Of a stretch of DNA of 64,000 bases, positions 12,401 to 26,300 are shown in pieces; position 1 is the stretch's first letter; each line of letters opens with the position of its first letter. Position numbers and translations under genes: made by a program. The DNA comes from Sipunculus nudus (Eukaryota; Annelida; Sipuncula; Golfingiida; Sipunculidae): NCBI GenBank assembly GCA_026874595.1, contig CM049319.1, forward strand, positions 3,252,601 to 3,316,600, read 5' to 3'. A model generated the notes under the pieces. The model saw only the letters and a list, made by a program, of their open reading frames with translations, searched no databases and was not told the DNA's origin.

Positions 12401-13495
12401 AAGCATGTATAGTGTTTGTGTCATACGCCAGACCACCAGACCAATGTGTAGAAATTATCTTCAGATATTTCATTTATGAAGAATTTAAGGCGTTAGTTTA
12501 GTATAAGCAATGTTTGCTCAATATATTTACCATATGACAAAAAAATAACACGCTCTTGATTTAAAAGTGAGAAGTCGTGCAGGGTACGTTTTTGGTGAAA
12601 TGCTTCAGTTTACACACCAAAAAAAATGCAATGCTCAAATCTTACGTTAAAAGTGATTCATAATCATGGTTTTAAAAATAATGATTTTTCCGATGTGGAA
12701 AATTTTAACATCTTAATGTCAAAAAACTATTTCAAACATTATATCGAAACAAAAACCTCTATGCATGAGTAAACCTTGTGTTTTGAGCTATATGTTTGCA
12801 AAAATATTTTCATTAACATAAGGTTGCTTTGAGTGAGCATATCTCTTTAATATCCTATGTAAGAACGAAAGATTTCTCATTTACAGGAATGATATCTCTA
12901 CAGATCCCCAATGAATGGTTATAATATGCACTGGGAGGGTGAGCTATATCGGACCGGGGTGTAGTACGTGATTACATTCTGTGTAAACGTATCCCGAGCA
13001 ATTTCGTCGGACGAGGCATGTGCTCGTTAATTGCTCTCTAGCAGTTCTATTAATGATGTATGTTTATTTAGATAAGGTCTGATAACCTAGTTTGGAATGC
13101 CTTTCTGATAAGAATCTGTAACTTTGATGTATAATGTAGATATATTCTTCCCTCGTATTAAAACATATAAATACAGTAAAATCCCGCCAGGAAGACGACA
13201 ACCCCTTTATGACCACGACCTTTAACTCTTGCTAGTGGTTTAAATTGCCAACAAAGCCACCTGTGGCAGTCTCGCATGCGGGGTCCACTGTGTGATATTG
13301 TATGCAGGGTTTTATTTTGTTGTATTATACGCAGGGTTTTTACTTTGTCATATTGTATGCGGAGTCTTACTTTTTTATTTGGAATGGGTTTTTAGTTTTG
13401 TCTCTTACCCAAAATCCGACGCCGAGCACCAAAGCAAAATAAACCACCAGAGCCAGTATGTCCGGCCAGCCGAACTCCGGTGTCGCCGTGGTCAT
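483..13495 (-). CDS. SLC5 copy A: SGLT-type sodium/solute symporter, 3' end outside window
   Basis: Multi-pass plasma-membrane Na+-coupled symporter of the SLC5 (SGLT) family. Exons, in transcript order: 13409-13495, 11094-11165, 10627-10731, 6936-6995, 6265-6369, 5606-5711, 5183-5263, 4302-4522, 2632-2767, 1850-1957, 1137-1342, 483-596. All have GT/AG borders and the reading frame is continuous (phases 0,0,0,0,0,1,1,0,1,1,0). Family landmarks: [12 protein letters not shown] (exon 3), [14 protein letters not shown] (exon 5), ADYPWPGM and WCTDQ (exon 8), VQRSLSAKS (exon 9), [19 protein letters not shown] (exon 11), FYLGLFW (exon 12). The start is the ATG at 13495, aligned with copies B and C. 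By comparison with B and C, exons 13-15 are missing only because the window ends. The residue matching human SGLT1 His83 is Met and that matching Tyr290 is Ala, so glucose should not be assumed as substrate. Intron 3 is mostly a 33-bp minisatellite. Confidence 0.94.
2933..3270 (-). mobile_element. 5'-truncated copy of the same SINE in intron 8 of SLC5 copy A
   Basis: Read on the minus strand it matches the SINE at 32894-33253: cggtcggccccacccaggg, acgcacccagggcccgcagg, gtccgaaaccggaatga and the terminal tggaggcggttacctcc. The tRNA head is missing. The insertion borders the sequence aaccaacatcag, which copy C keeps without the element (46270-46282), so the insertion postdates the A/C duplication. 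Confidence 0.7.
4245..4301 (-). repeat. Imperfect GA-rich tract at the exon 8 donor of SLC5 copy A
   Basis: The counterpart of the pure GA tract in copy C. Sense strand CAG/gtgagaaagagacagac, followed by interrupted GAGACAAA units. The position is the same, so the purine tract predates the A/C duplication and was expanded or purified in C. Confidence 0.85.
4553..4642. repeat. Imperfect hairpin repeat beside exon 8 of SLC5 copy A
   Basis: The arms tattctccactaggggtc and gacctctgatggagaatg, with gcttcgct and agcgaagc inside, form a ~90-bp imperfect palindrome about 30 bp upstream of exon 8 in the transcript. Copy C lacks it at the equivalent place, so it is probably a small MITE inserted in A. 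Confidence 0.6.
6751..6820 (-). mobile_element. tRNA-like SINE fragment in intron 4 of SLC5 copy A
   Basis: The minus strand shows a B-box GGTTCGAGTCC (6755-6765) and an A-box-like TGGTTGAGTTTTTAGCA. The adjacent word aagcgctgtgtaaagagca (about 6728-6746) recurs in intron 12 of copy B (about 27586-27604). It does not fold convincingly as a working tRNA. A counterpart lies at the same place in copy C. Confidence 0.6.
6936..6995 (-). CDS. Exon 4 of SLC5 copy A, whose acceptor seeds the minisatellite
   Basis: This 60-bp exon encodes [20 protein letters not shown], the 20-residue segment that precedes the conserved TMPQYL stretch. On the sense strand the acceptor reads TTGTCTTTGTAG, followed at once by GCCATG. 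The same intron/exon junction is repeated directly upstream about 90 times. The first 24 bases of the exon are therefore the last, diverged unit of the array. The donor is GGG/gtaag. Exon length and codon phase are identical to exon 4 of copy B (21778-21837), which has an ordinary acceptor (cattgcag) and no array. Confidence 0.92.
6973..10029 (-). repeat. 33-bp splice-acceptor minisatellite in intron 3/exon 4 of SLC5 copy A
   Basis: About 92 head-to-tail copies of a 33-bp unit. On the sense (minus) strand each unit joins the end of intron 3 (TTGTCTTTGTAG) to the start of exon 4 (GCCATGTTTATGTTGGTAG). Variants are regional: GGC and GATAAGG forms in the exon-proximal two thirds, and CAGAGAC forms (sense TTGTCTCTGTAG) in the distal third near 9340-10000. 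A few units have lost the AG, for example around 8940 where the plus strand reads gtcaacaaag. The period is a multiple of three, so long spurious ORFs run on both strands. In the exon 4 frame each unit ends in TAG. Confidence 0.95.
12270..12329 (-). other. 60-bp intron 1 block identical between SLC5 copies A and C (A copy)
   Basis: By eye, 60 of 60 bases match 58718-58777 in intron 1 of copy C, within introns that otherwise show substitutions and indels. It contains a short inverted repeat, taccccctacacggggta. It could be a conserved regulatory or RNA element, a remnant of a mobile element, or a short gene-conversion tract. Confidence 0.6.
13292..13375 (-). repeat. Three ~30-bp tandem copies next to the exon 1 donor of SLC5 copy A
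   Basis: Three imperfect copies built around the plus-strand words ttgtatgcagggttttatt, attatacgcagggttttta and attgtatgcggagtcttac. They lie about 35 bases inside intron 1. Copy C has a single equivalent (around 59522-59550), so the tandem expansion is specific to A or was lost in C. Confidence 0.7.
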
Positions 13496-14061
13496 TGTCC
13501 AAAGAACCTCCCGGGAAGATCACACGGTTGGTATCTGTTATCCTTAAATGCAATACCAAAAAATACAAGACAGTGCTAATAGCGTTGTTAAGTCAGTTAT
13601 GAGAAATTGTGATCAAATTTAAAACTTTCATAATGAAACATTATAATTATGTATACTGTGCCTAAGACTGGGATAAAAAACGGCCAGGAAAATTAAGCAG
13701 GGGCGGATAAGAGGGTGCGCAGAGGAGCACGCCCGACCTCATTTTCTATCTGAAAAATTTGGGAAATAGAAACATGTACAGTTAATACCGAAAAAAAAAC
13801 AACATCAGAACTACCATAGACCGCACCATAACAGTCTGAATTATTAAACCGTTTATTAATCTCCATCCTTGACGTTAACCGTTGTGTGACCCTCACCCAA
13901 CCCCCACCCCCACACACACACATTTACACATACACAAACACACACATTGGAAATCCCCTCTCCGCCAATGTCATCGGTTCACTAGCATCAATGTTTTGTC
14001 GAAACCATCGGCTCCCGGTTATTGTTTCTGCAAAATACTTACCAGTCTTCAGATGGCCAAC

Positions 14062-14063
<2 letters not shown>

Positions 14064-14109
<46 letters not shown>
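14064..14109. repeat. (AT)n microsatellite
   Basis: A pure AT dinucleotide tract of about 23 units, about 570 bp upstream of the SLC5 copy A start codon in the shared A/B intergenic region. Confidence 0.95.
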
Positions 14110-14112
<3 letters not shown>

Positions 14113-16564
14113 GTAGTTATTAATGTTATTAAAATGATTTAAGATTTAATAGGTAGTATAGTGGGTGAAAAATGTACTTTTGATTTTACCGACGGTGTCC
14201 CTTTTGTTTTATACAACAATTATTTATGACTTATAATGGAAATACTTATAACTGTAATTTAACGCTAAATACCGTAAAATGGCAGAAAATAATGCAGAAA
14301 GAGCAAAATGCCTCAAGAAAAAAGTCTCAAGAAATATTGAAACCTGGATACCAGGAATGACAAACCAAGTATATATTTTTATAGATCTAAAATGAGCGAT
14401 CATCAACACGCTCTGTTGATGCTATTAAGCCCAACTCTATGCACATGATCCTTTAAGTAAAGTGTGTTAAAATATTGGCCTAGACAGAAATCGGAATAGA
14501 AGACCTCTCAGCAATTTTCTACATTCTATTAAAAGTGACTAAATGCAATGACGACCAGATGTTTTGTGTCGTCACACGAACATTTCTCAGTTCTTTGTAT
14601 GTTTGGCACAAGTTATTACCTATATATAATTTATGGAATGCACTCTTATCACCATAGACTACTCAGAATCAATTGCTTACAATCTAATTAAACTGAATGG
14701 ACTTTCAAATTACTCATGAAAACAGGCTTACTTGAGCGATGTTCGACCTGTCGCCTTTGCTGTACTAGTAACGTTTCGATGGTATAAAGTTCAAAGCATA
14801 CTTACCGTCATAAGCCTACAGCCCGCTTTCTTTCAAGTTATATTTAGCTCTCAAGTCACTTAAAATTTTATTGGCGCCCGGGAGACCCCTAAATTCTGCT
14901 ATACACCATAAAAATTCAAAATTGTAAGGTGGTTCACAAGGTGCGGCTACATCTCTGACATGAACGATAAAGAAACTGTGAGGCGGTGAATCTTTAAATG
15001 ACCCATGGTAGTGAATGATTTGAAAACAATACAGTTCAAACTACAACACGGTTCAAGTGAACCTATTCACTCCGAGTGTACAAGATAACATAATTTGCAT
15101 ACAGTACAAAGTGTACCTTACTATGCGGCATTGTATACATACATTGGATAATTGGTTAAGGTCACTATTAAGTAGCCAAGGTTCTGTATATAGCATTTGT
15201 GTAATGCAAATATCGTCAGTAGAGTGTGATACGTTTGAAAATATGACTGTGCTTCATATAATGGAACAGTTTATTTATCTTTTTTTAAATGTAGTTAAAG
15301 TAACAACCAATACTTATTCAAAAATGTATATTTCCATGGTTCAAATTAAAAACTTAATCAATAACCCGATATTTATATTATATTTGGTGTCATTAGTGAA
15401 CACTACGTTATGGGCCGACCGCTCTACTTAAAAACCTAATAGCCATGTATCGTCACTTTGACAATGTCACTGTCACTATCCTCCTGTTTGAGTAGTATTT
15501 CATATGCTATTTCTATTTTGCTTTTTTTTTTTACAAACTTTAAAGGAATTTAATTTCCGAAGCCTAAGTTATTGCGAACTGGGTAATAACATATGGTTTT
15601 AAATACGTTCATGTCGAAAAAATGTAATCAGCCAAATCCTGTGATTATATTTATTCAGTAGATTATAACCTTCCACCAAATTTTTTTTGCTAAATATATA
15701 TAGTTATATAGCAAATGGAAACATAATCTGATTTAATTAACTTGATTTGGAAGTGCATCCACCACCGTAATTTTTAAAGGTGAGGTTGCAGTTTTAGGTT
15801 ATAGGGAAATAACGGTCAAGCAGAAGATGAAATTATCGCTCTTCTAGATCTAATGTAAATTTATTGTCAAATAATGTGAAGAAGTGTGATGGTAATTTTG
15901 AAAATATGAAATATTTATAAGTTGCCCGGAGCTACAGAGTGTCATCAGTCAGCATCTTAATCCGCACAATGGAAATGCGCGAAGTCGAACATACACGAAT
16001 AACACCTCGGGTATGGAAATATACAACGAATTCTAGAGCGAATTAAGTTGTCAGTTATATTTAGTTGACCACACCTGTAGGGGCAAGCATTAGCAGGTTG
16101 ACTCCTAGTTGGCCATTCCTAGTCAGAGTCAGTTATCAGTGTAGATCACATACACGACTGTCCAAGATAAGACATTAATGTTGGGTTCTGATGTCTACTG
16201 AGTACATTGTAAATGGCATATCTATATTAAATTGACAATAGTGTCATTTAACCTGTGTCACATAATCCTTCCGGGGGGAAGGGGTATTGTCCATTATCGC
16301 CATAAATCATGAAAAATTCGACATTAGCAAAGGAAATTTCATGCGGAAACTAAGTCAGCAGCGCCATCTGTCGTGTTGAGAATGAAATTTGAATGCTAGT
16401 TTGAAGTAAAATGTACAATATGTATGGGTTAACTGTAAAAACTGGGCGCTGACTTGAGGCAGTCTGAGTTTATAAAGCATGAGCTGACAGAGTAACAGTG
16501 CTCAGATTGGTCCTATATGCTTTTAATTGTTTCTTTGACGTCCCATAACGTCAGTTATGATTCT

Positions 16565-16586
16565 TTCTCTCTCTCTCTCTCTCTCT
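16565..16586. repeat. (CT)n microsatellite
   Basis: A CT tract of about 11 units in the A/B intergenic region. Confidence 0.9.
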
Positions 16587-19500
16587 TATTATATAATCCA
16601 CATTTTCATATATAATTATACTTAATTACTTAAGGGGTATATGGACTTCGACCACGATTACCGGGCATCATACGGAGTTCGCCCAGGCAGACCGTGACGC
16701 TATCTTTGTTTATCCTCAGTGAGAACTTTATAGATGGACCAAGTTTGTGGACATCCTTAGGTAGGGAATAATTTATAGCATTCATGGCTGTAATTAATCA
16801 TACATTCAGACTGATGTAATCATTATTGCTACTATTATTGACATTTCTACAGCTGGTACTCTTAACATTAGCTGAAACCCTTGAAAGAGCGCATGTCTCA
16901 TCCAAATGACATTTGCTGCGTTACAGTTAAGGTTTAAATTCGGCCGAGGATTGAGTGCCGAGTCATCCACAAGGTTCGATCACTTTGTTAACAAAACTTA
17001 GCAATTATTGCAGCGAAATATTGTAACACGTATGTGAACTTGGGATATTAACGCTTTGTGCTATATCTTCATTGTTTCTTGAAGTTTCTCGTCTTAAACA
17101 ACGTTTGATTTATAATATCTTTTTTTACTTTTTTTCTAATACAGTTAAATCAGAGTATATTTGTTAGTAATAGCTAGGACACAAGCCAAAACAAATTCAG
17201 AACTGCCACATCCAAACAATTATTTCTTTATTCTAAGGTAATTTCTCACGAATAAACAAGTTTTCCATATGCTTTGCATATTTGTATAAATTAGCAGATA
17301 TTATATATATAAATCTCGATTTTCTTGCTGCAGGCACAGAGAGAGTAATGTATTTTTGGTTACAAAAAATATTCAGATTTTATCAATATAACATTAGTTA
17401 TTTAAAAAACGTTTTTTAGATAATTAATTGAACATCAATTATACAAATAAGACATGGTATGAAACATTGCTTATGGAAGTAATTTTTTTTTAGAAAATCA
17501 TAAAAAATGAAAAATGCTAATGGTTTAACTATTGCTTATCCTTAATGCTCTTCTCATGTAGTAAGTAGTCCTCTATATTTCTGCTGCCAAGCAACTCCTT
17601 TATATACGCTGAAGGTATTATTGTAAGTTTGGAATGATTGCAAAATATTGTACATATTGGATTTTATATTTGCCCAAATGCAATATTATGAATAAGAGGA
17701 TCTGATGTTCTTAGAGTGAATACTTGATCCCTGTCAGATGTACGGATATTGAATTAATTTCTTTTACGAATGCTCAGTAGCATGTCTAACATACTGCCTA
17801 TTCCGAATTTAAACAGAAAAGCTCACCCTATGTATATGGATGTATAGCTTTATGCCTGTTACTTTACTTAGCTATTTTTCTGTCATGAAAGAAAATATTA
17901 AAATCTATAATTAAATAAACTTAAAATCTGGGCCTCTTTGAGCTAATTTTCTGATGTAAAATCTTTTCGTGAAGACTTTTTTTCAATCACAGGGAAGACT
18001 TTCAGGATCATTAAATGGTCCTAATGTTGGGATTGTTACAGGTGTCCTTTTTATTGTGTGCAGCGGTCTTGCATGTGTTTCTTTTATTGTGCGCAAGGGT
18101 GTTCCATGCGTTGTTGACACTCTTTGATGTAGTATGTTCTTTGAGCGATATTAGGTTGCGTAAAAGGATAGATTTGTCATATAGGGTCCGAATAAAGTTC
18201 AGTTGCCTATAGGAAGAGTTCTGTATATCAATGCTTACATGGATTAAGAGAAACAAATCCCTAAAGCTGTGCATGCCATTATTTCATTATTATCTGATTA
18301 CTTTCATCCACAGGAGACCCTTGTATAAAAGCAGTTGAGGTGTCAACCGACACACCTGACTATATGGCCGGCCTACAGCCGCCCCATTTCTCATAGGCTC
18401 TGGTTTCTACAGAGCGGGGAATTTTTCTCCAGTAAAATTTGCCACTGAATGTGTGTATCAAACAAATAAAATCTAGAGGACTTGCTCTAAAAGGTAAGGT
18501 TACCTAAACCTGACATTAGAACTGTTCCCTCTCTTTTTCCGCATTGTTGTACCGTCCTGAAAAAATGCCACATTTAAAGATGTGGAAACCGGTCTAATTT
18601 GGGATTATAATATAGACAAATTTTTGACGTTGTCCTTGGCATGCGCTCTTGAATGGGCTCCATTTAGTTTCGTGACACGTACCTAACCCTTATATCAGCT
18701 TCAGCTCAGTATGGTATCCACTCTTGTGTCTTTGTAATACAAAGTAACAGTTTTCTTAACGTGAATCAATTGTTATCCTTGAGATCAAGTCACAAGTGAT
18801 CGTTTATATGTTAATAAAGATAGATGTTATCTATATCATATGAGTGATTAGCTTAATGAAGAACAAATATTATTCCTTTATCCTGCTGTGCTGATTGACT
18901 TAAGTCTCTCAGGGACGGGCTTACTACATAAGAGGCTTTGAATTAAGTAAATCTATCTTTTTGCCGTGCAAAAAAATGACTTGAAGTTCCAGTTTAATCA
19001 AATAATATAATGCAGCAGATGTTCTTAATGATATTTAATGAGATATGTCGCTCTCAAGATTTACGACAAGCCCCGAATAAGATCCGGATGGAAAACAACT
19101 AAGATATATTCCAGGCTTACATAAGGTACCCAGTTCATTTGTTGCCACTTAAACCCTGTTTTTTTTTTTATATTTTGGATGCATTGTCCTGTAAACCAGA
19201 TGGATTTTCGCAGTATTGACCTGCAATGTTGCCATCGTTACTGTAAACGTGAAGGGTTTGATTTCTGCCTTTTTATAGTACAGCTCCTCTTTCGGTCATT
19301 CGGTCAATGTTGATATTTGCTTCGGGTGAGTCAGTTGGACATTAGGTTCCTTTTTCGTGATTTTTCGTCCACCCGCCACGAAAGTTTCATTTGCATATGA
19401 GTTAATAGCAAATACCCGTTATATCTGCGCCCAAAATCTTGTTAAGTTGCCTTCCGATATTTCTTAAGAAAAACATTCGAGCTAATATATGCAGATTTTG

Positions 19501-20343
19501 GTTGTCAACTTTTTTTATTAGTCCGGAGTTTTTGAAAACCTAAAAATAAATTTGTGCACATTCTTATTTGTGGTAACAGGTCACTACTACGGGTCGTATT
19601 TCGGTCTGAGTTGAAGGTGAAATTAACGAAATGTTCGGTAAAATTTGTCCGCATGAATTGAGGATGGTTGAGTATTTTTTGTATATATATTAATGGTTAG
19701 AGTTAGTTAGACTTAGCTAAATTCCAATGTCGTAAACATTAATTTGGTTGAATTTACTGATTTACATGAGACCTTAACTTGAATATTGTCAGCATTGACA
19801 GTTTGGTGCTTGATCTACCTTTGTAAAAGAATTTTAAATCAAAAGCCTTTATTTCTTGACTACCTTGTGCAATCGCAGCAGTGGTCCCGCAAAATTTTAT
19901 AGTTATGTGTCGATCAGATTAATTAATGTCTTTATGTTTGTCTTCGTCTCAATGTGAAGCCCTCCTTTTACAGTGAACTATCTCACACGGTCACAAGCGT
20001 ACGACCATTCTTCAGGACTGGTGACCCTATCATGAATATTTTATAAAAAAAAAATAAAAGTGATAATTGAGTCTACAAAACAAGAGTTACTATAAATTAA
20101 AATTAAGTCCTCTCATCATTGACACATTTTAGCTGTACCATATTGTATAACTAAAAATTCTGAAAAAAATCATTTTAAAGGAAAAACCATTCTCCCTCCA
20201 AAAGTATAGGTTTAATTATCAAATCATACGATTTATATTTTTCATTTTTGTTTTCTAATTATGATTACAATACAGCAAGGACCAACAGTTATAACACGAT
20301 CACTGACCGACATTTTCTTGCCATAAGAGCCATTTTATAAGAC

Positions 20344-23300
20344 ATGGCGGCAACAGCTTCGATTAACTGGCTGGACATACTGACACTAGTGGTCTATTTT
20401 GCCCTAGTGTTTGGAACTGGTTTCTGGGTAAGTAACCATTACAAGAGTTAAAACGAATCTACGATTATTAATATTAGATCTTGTTGGAAGTTAAAAAATT
20501 TGGAATAATATATTTCATATACAAAATTTTGGCGTCAGATTTATTTCAAACATTTGTAAGAATAATCATTCACAGTATAAGTCCTGAAACGGGCTTTTTC
20601 AAAAAACACATTAATCTTTATCGATAAGGACCTTATATCTTATATATATAGGCAACATGCCGGGCGAAAACCAGAAGCGCCAAGGGATATTTTCTGGCGG
20701 GACAAAGCAGCAACTGGTGGCTGGTGAGTGTAATGTAAAATTTCGCCCAGTCAGAGAACCTTTTTAGTATAGAATATTAATCATGATTAGAATATGATAA
20801 TGATTTAATATTAGCAGTCATTGCACTATTGTAAAATTGTTCCTCTGTCAAACCATGTTTATTTTCATCCTGTGGTCTTTGCTATTTCACGGTATTACAT
20901 ATATTAAATACTAACATATAGTAAATAAGTTTACATAAAGTAAATAATTAAATCAAAGCTGATTGATAACATGTTCTTCTGATAACTTCATTTATAATTA
21001 TATCCATGAACAGAACCCAACATAACCATATTGACATTTCCTTTTTATTTCAATACAGATTGGTACCTCCACATTTTCTTCAAACATTGGCGCCCCAAAT
21101 TTTATCGGAATGGCGGGGTCCGCGGCCGCTTCCGGGATCGCTGTTATAATGTTTGACTGGCACGTGAGTTCTTTTTATTAAAGATTAACCTCTTTTGAGA
21201 TGTTATCCTCATCCTTGTGTTTACATCATGCTACTCCCTTTAAGCAGTGATTATTCGATGCTTTGTCCTTTTGTTAAACTACTGCTTGGTATAATAGGGT
21301 TTGCCGGGTTTCACTACCAGGCGGCCGATATTTTTACGGAATTAATTCAAACAATCTCAGCTTGCATCAACGGATAGCAATAATGGCCGATGTATCGTAT
21401 GAAGCCAGCGAAAATGCTGTGGTACCTGTGTTAACCTTAAGCTGTTTTTCCTTTGCCCTGTCATACGCCGATAGAATACTACAGTTAACCTCTATCGTGC
21501 GAAATAGATGAAGGGAATCTGAAAAATGTTGTATTTGCGGTGCCAGTGTATGCAGACTGTAATTACATTCCGTCGATCCATGTCAGAGATATCGATAAAT
21601 CGTGTTGATCACTGACAGGGACATTGGCAATCAAACCGTCTTCTTGTTTAGATCAACACGTCGATATATTGTAGAAACCCTGATCTTTTGCGTGACATTT
21701 CTGTTTTTTTTTTTTTAATTCGACTTCATTAGAATAAAAAAATTTAATAATCTGACATGTCATAATTTGCATTGCAGGCCATGCTTTGCCTCGTAGCCCT
21801 GGGTTGGATTTTTCTGCCTGTGTACCGAGCCAGCGGAGTGAGTATTTTTTTTATTCTTTTTCCATAGAAATAAATACGAAATAGGTCAGTTAAATCTTAC
21901 AACTGAACATATCATCCACACTAATACTAGTAACATAGATGAAATCAAAAGTAAAAGATGAAGATATATTGCATGTGTTTTCTCAAGGCAACAGGTGTTT
22001 TTCACTTATAATACCTATAAGTGATATATGTTATCTAAATATACGACCCTTGCATTAGGGAAGGCAGAATATGCAGTGAAAATATTTTGTCTAATTTTCA
22101 TATATATCCTTCACTTATGTATTTCATTTACAAAAAAAACCATATTTCTATTTTACATTACCGTATCAATATATATGAGATGGAATAACTGCTCAAACCA
22201 TTCGTACAAATAAGTATTATTGTTATTGTTGTTGCTATTATTGTTATTATTATTATTATTATTTTTTCAGTGTTTCACCATGCCGCAGTACCTAAAACTC
22301 CGGTACGGCGGTAACAGAATCCGTGTTTTACTGGCCCTCATGAAGATCATAGTAACGCTCTTCGGCTGGACAGCGGTAGGTTCAGCCATCACATCGTCAC
22401 TTCTATGTTGAATTTTACATATGGGGACCTTTAGATGTGACACATGACCCTCTTGAAGATTCAGTCACTCTGATTAAATAGTTTCCAGTGCTGACCAGAT
22501 GACGTCATAAATCACGTGACACTTCATGTGGTGTAATCCTGGTTAAGTGCAGATATGATTTAGTTTCGCATTTAACTTTTGTTAATGAACTTAATAAATA
22601 CATATATTTTATCAGCAATTGTATTTTTTTTACCCAGAGCCAAATGTATGCCGGGGCTTTGTTCATCCAGGAAACGTTACAGTGGAACTTGTACTTGTCT
22701 GTGGCATTAATTCTTGTGATCACAGGATTATACACGGTTATTGGTAAGTGGAACAGGAGCACATCCGGTCCTGCGCAGTCGAAACAGACGACCAAACTCC
22801 AAAACTCGTATAATTTTAAAATGTTATTCCAAAAAAATATATGCTACACTTCCTTGGAGGTAAAAGGTATGGATGATTAATTATATGCAAACGATCATAT
22901 TTATCTTTTGACACGCATACAACTGTCCACAAATTACCTAATGTCCTTAAAATGTCGCAATCCTCAGTAGGGTAAATGAAAACCGAAAACGTATTTTTCT
23001 AGCAAACCTTCGCACACTGCCACAGAAGCAAAATTAGTAAATATTTGCGTATTCTTGGAGTCAAGACTGTAAGATATCACAGGTCACAGGAATCAACATG
23101 AAGAAATCCCATGAATATAGAAGGGGACTTGCTCCCATACTTTCCCCGTATAACCACATCCTTAGACATACTCTGCAACCTGTATTGAAAAGTCCATAAA
23201 GAAAACCACACACACATCAACACACTCACATATGTATATAATTTTCCTATATTGTCTACAGACTATATCCGTTCTGCACCTAGTGTTCGTTATTTAACCC

Positions 23301-26300
23301 TGTATGCTTTATCGTACACGTACAGGCGGCCTGACTGCCGTGCTGTGGACGGATGCCGTTCAGACACTGATCTTGATCGCCGGGTCTGTGTCCCTGGCGG
23401 TGGTAGGTAAGATCGCTGCTATTTATGTTTACTATAATTCACACGCACATCATGATTATGTTTTTTTTATCTTATTTTTTCTTTTATCCTCCTTGGGTCT
23501 GGCTATTTTTCTAACTATTATAAGAAGAATTACAATACTTATAATAATATTATTATTATTATTATTATTAGTAGTAGTAGTAGTAGTAGTAGTAGTAGAA
23601 GTTATAGGAGTAGTAGCACCAGTAGTAGTAATAGGGATAGTGGTGGTGCTGATAAAGGCAGACGTTGTACTAGAAGTAGTAGTTAAAATATTGTTATCAA
23701 TGTTATTATAGTTGAATAATTCACTTCGGTGCTTATCTATTGAGAAACCTTTTTGAAGCACCCAATGTCGGATAAGATATATCCTAGCATTATGTAGAAA
23801 AAATCAGGGTATAGGTTTATCACTTTTGGTGTACATCAAGTAAAACATATGTCCCTATCATGACAATTCATTAAAGACAATAAAAATCTACCCATTCTGT
23901 CTTCCTTGAGGCTTGAACCGTGTTGGAGGTTGGGAAGGTATTACAAATCAGTACCCTCTAGCGGCAGCCAACGAAACTATTCTGGACTACTCACGTTACG
24001 GTAACCGGACGTGTGGTTTGCCGCGAGAGGACGCTTTCCATATCTTCCGGTCTCACACGGCGGACTATCCGTGGCCGGGAATGATTCTGGGTCTCACTAT
24101 TATGGGAACAAACTCATGGTGTGCCGATCAGGTAAAAAGATGGGATTTCTTTATTCATTTATCCGACAAAATATACAGAAATACTCCGCTAGAAAAAGAA
24201 ATCACGTGATAGTAGTATTATATTAAGGCGCTAGGACAATGACCGACATTGCAAGGTTATCGTATAAGCGAGTTTGTTTTTTTTTCATGTCTCCAAGTTC
24301 CGTGTAGATGAGAAATAATTTAGTTAATCCTTAAATCGTTTCAACTTATTCAAAAGTTCCTTTGATGTTCTGTAACAAATGTTCTGTAAAAAAATGCTTT
24401 GTTGACAATTCTCTTGTACTTGTCTAATTATGAAAAGTCATTTAATAGTTTGTGACAGAGACGAAAAGGACATGTTTTCCCGCAGAATGGAAACATGTTT
24501 TAATCAAAATTGTTTGTATTAAATTTTACGACTTGCTTAATGACACCTCTTTGATGGTGTCTTTTAGCAGAATGGACGTTACGATATATTTTAAAATATT
24601 TATGAATATCTAGTAGCTGCATTACTAAAATCAGTCAAAGCCTGCCATAGGGTGTTATTGATCTTGCTTTACCTCCGTTTTTCTGTAGAACTTTACTTCT
24701 ATTTATAGCAGTAATACAAGAACAGCTATCTAAACTATTTAAACATACATTTAGACGCTACTTCAACAACCGATATTCATGGTAAATAACCGAGTAAAAT
24801 CACAGTTGTGCAGTAAAAACATTTTCCTGTGTTTCTGGTTGAAAATTTCTATAAACTCCTATATTTAGTCCTCAGGTGCTCCTGTAAAGTTCTTTAATTT
24901 CTTCAGGGGCCTGGTTTGAGCCCTGTGCCCGATTCAATCTTTTTTATTTACAAAATTAATCGATCCTTTTGTGTAACATCACCGTAAACCTGCGACTTTC
25001 TCCACAGATCTGCGTACAGCGGTCGCTCTCTGCTAAAAGTGTCACTCACGCAAAGGGAGGCGTCCTGATGGCGGCCTACTTGAAGTTACTGCCGTTTCTG
25101 TTTTTCATTATCCCGGGTTTGACTAGCAGAATCTTGTATCTAGGTCAGTTTATTACATGAATATTTCTGATTATTACATATTGTTCCTCATTTAATCTCA
25201 CATATATACAATCATTTGATTCTATAATGTCTTATCCATGGACGAATTGATCGAGTTGGTGTTAAAAAAAGCTGCTAGAACAAAATGTTGTGTTTCGGCG
25301 GCGATCTGTGATGTAACGTGGGTGTGCTTAATTTTGAACATAGGTCATACCGAATGTTTCATTTATTCTTATGGTGCAAATCTTAGAAAAATAGTGTCAT
25401 GATAAAACATTACGCCATAGAATGTACTTTTGTTTCAAATCCAATTCAAGCAGGCATATGCCATTTTTATCTTGTAATACCAAAAGAGTATTAATCTGGA
25501 CAGGTTCAGAACGGAATCAAATTGAGTATTGTGGGATTTAAAAACTGTTGCATATATATCCGACAGAGGAAGTAGCCTGCGCTGACCCAGACAAGTGTCG
25601 TGCAATCTGCGGGAACCCTAGTGGATGCTCCAACATAGCCTACCCTTTGTTAGTGAGCAGAATTCTACCAAATGGTAATGTTGTATGTCATTGTTGGATC
25701 GGTGGAAATCATGGTTTAGTCTATTTAAAAAAAAAAAAATCTGATTAAGTCTCTTTTTCCGAGTTCTTCCTCAGTTGCTGTATTCGTCATTCAGTGACAG
25801 ATTGTTGTTTTATGAGTGACAGATAGACAGGCAGATAGTAAATAAAAGATGACAGCAGATGGTTGTACCTAATTCCAATTTGATTCACCTTAGTAAGGAT
25901 TAAGATCAATTTAATAAAAATGATAATAATAAAGTATTTATTTAGCGCCAATCCCCCCCCCCCCCACACACACACAAACACAAACATACAATTTCATGAA
26001 ATCCGCCCCCTTTCCCCCCCCCCCCCAAGAAATATAAAATGAAGAATTACTTATTACAATGAAAACTCGCTTGCCAATCTCTCTTGAACTGAATTTATTC
26101 TTGAGTCGAGGGCATGATGTATGTGTAAAAATAGGAAAATCTGCTGATTGATAATGAATTTAATGGTTTTTATTAAGACAGAGAAAAGAAAATTTGATAA
26201 TATCATAAGATATATCGCCGAATGTCTCATGTAGGTGTGAGGGGCTTGATGCTGGCTGCGCTGCTGTCGGCGTTAATGAGCTCATTGACGTCCATCTTTA

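Larger units (their letters stand above)
13496..20343. other. Head-to-head intergenic region between SLC5 copies A and B
   Basis: 6.8 kb between the start codons of A (minus) and B (plus). Apart from the (AT)n and (CT)n tracts I see no coding exon, RNA gene or recognisable element. All ORFs are short, of low complexity or without splice-site support. The promoters of both genes, and any untranslated first exons, must lie here, but no core promoter motif is convincing. Confidence 0.7.

Noticed and set aside
23304-23711. 135-codon ORF with long I/L/V runs
   Set aside because: Only 23326-23406 is coding (exon 7 of copy B). The rest is the ATT/TAG trinucleotide tract read as protein.
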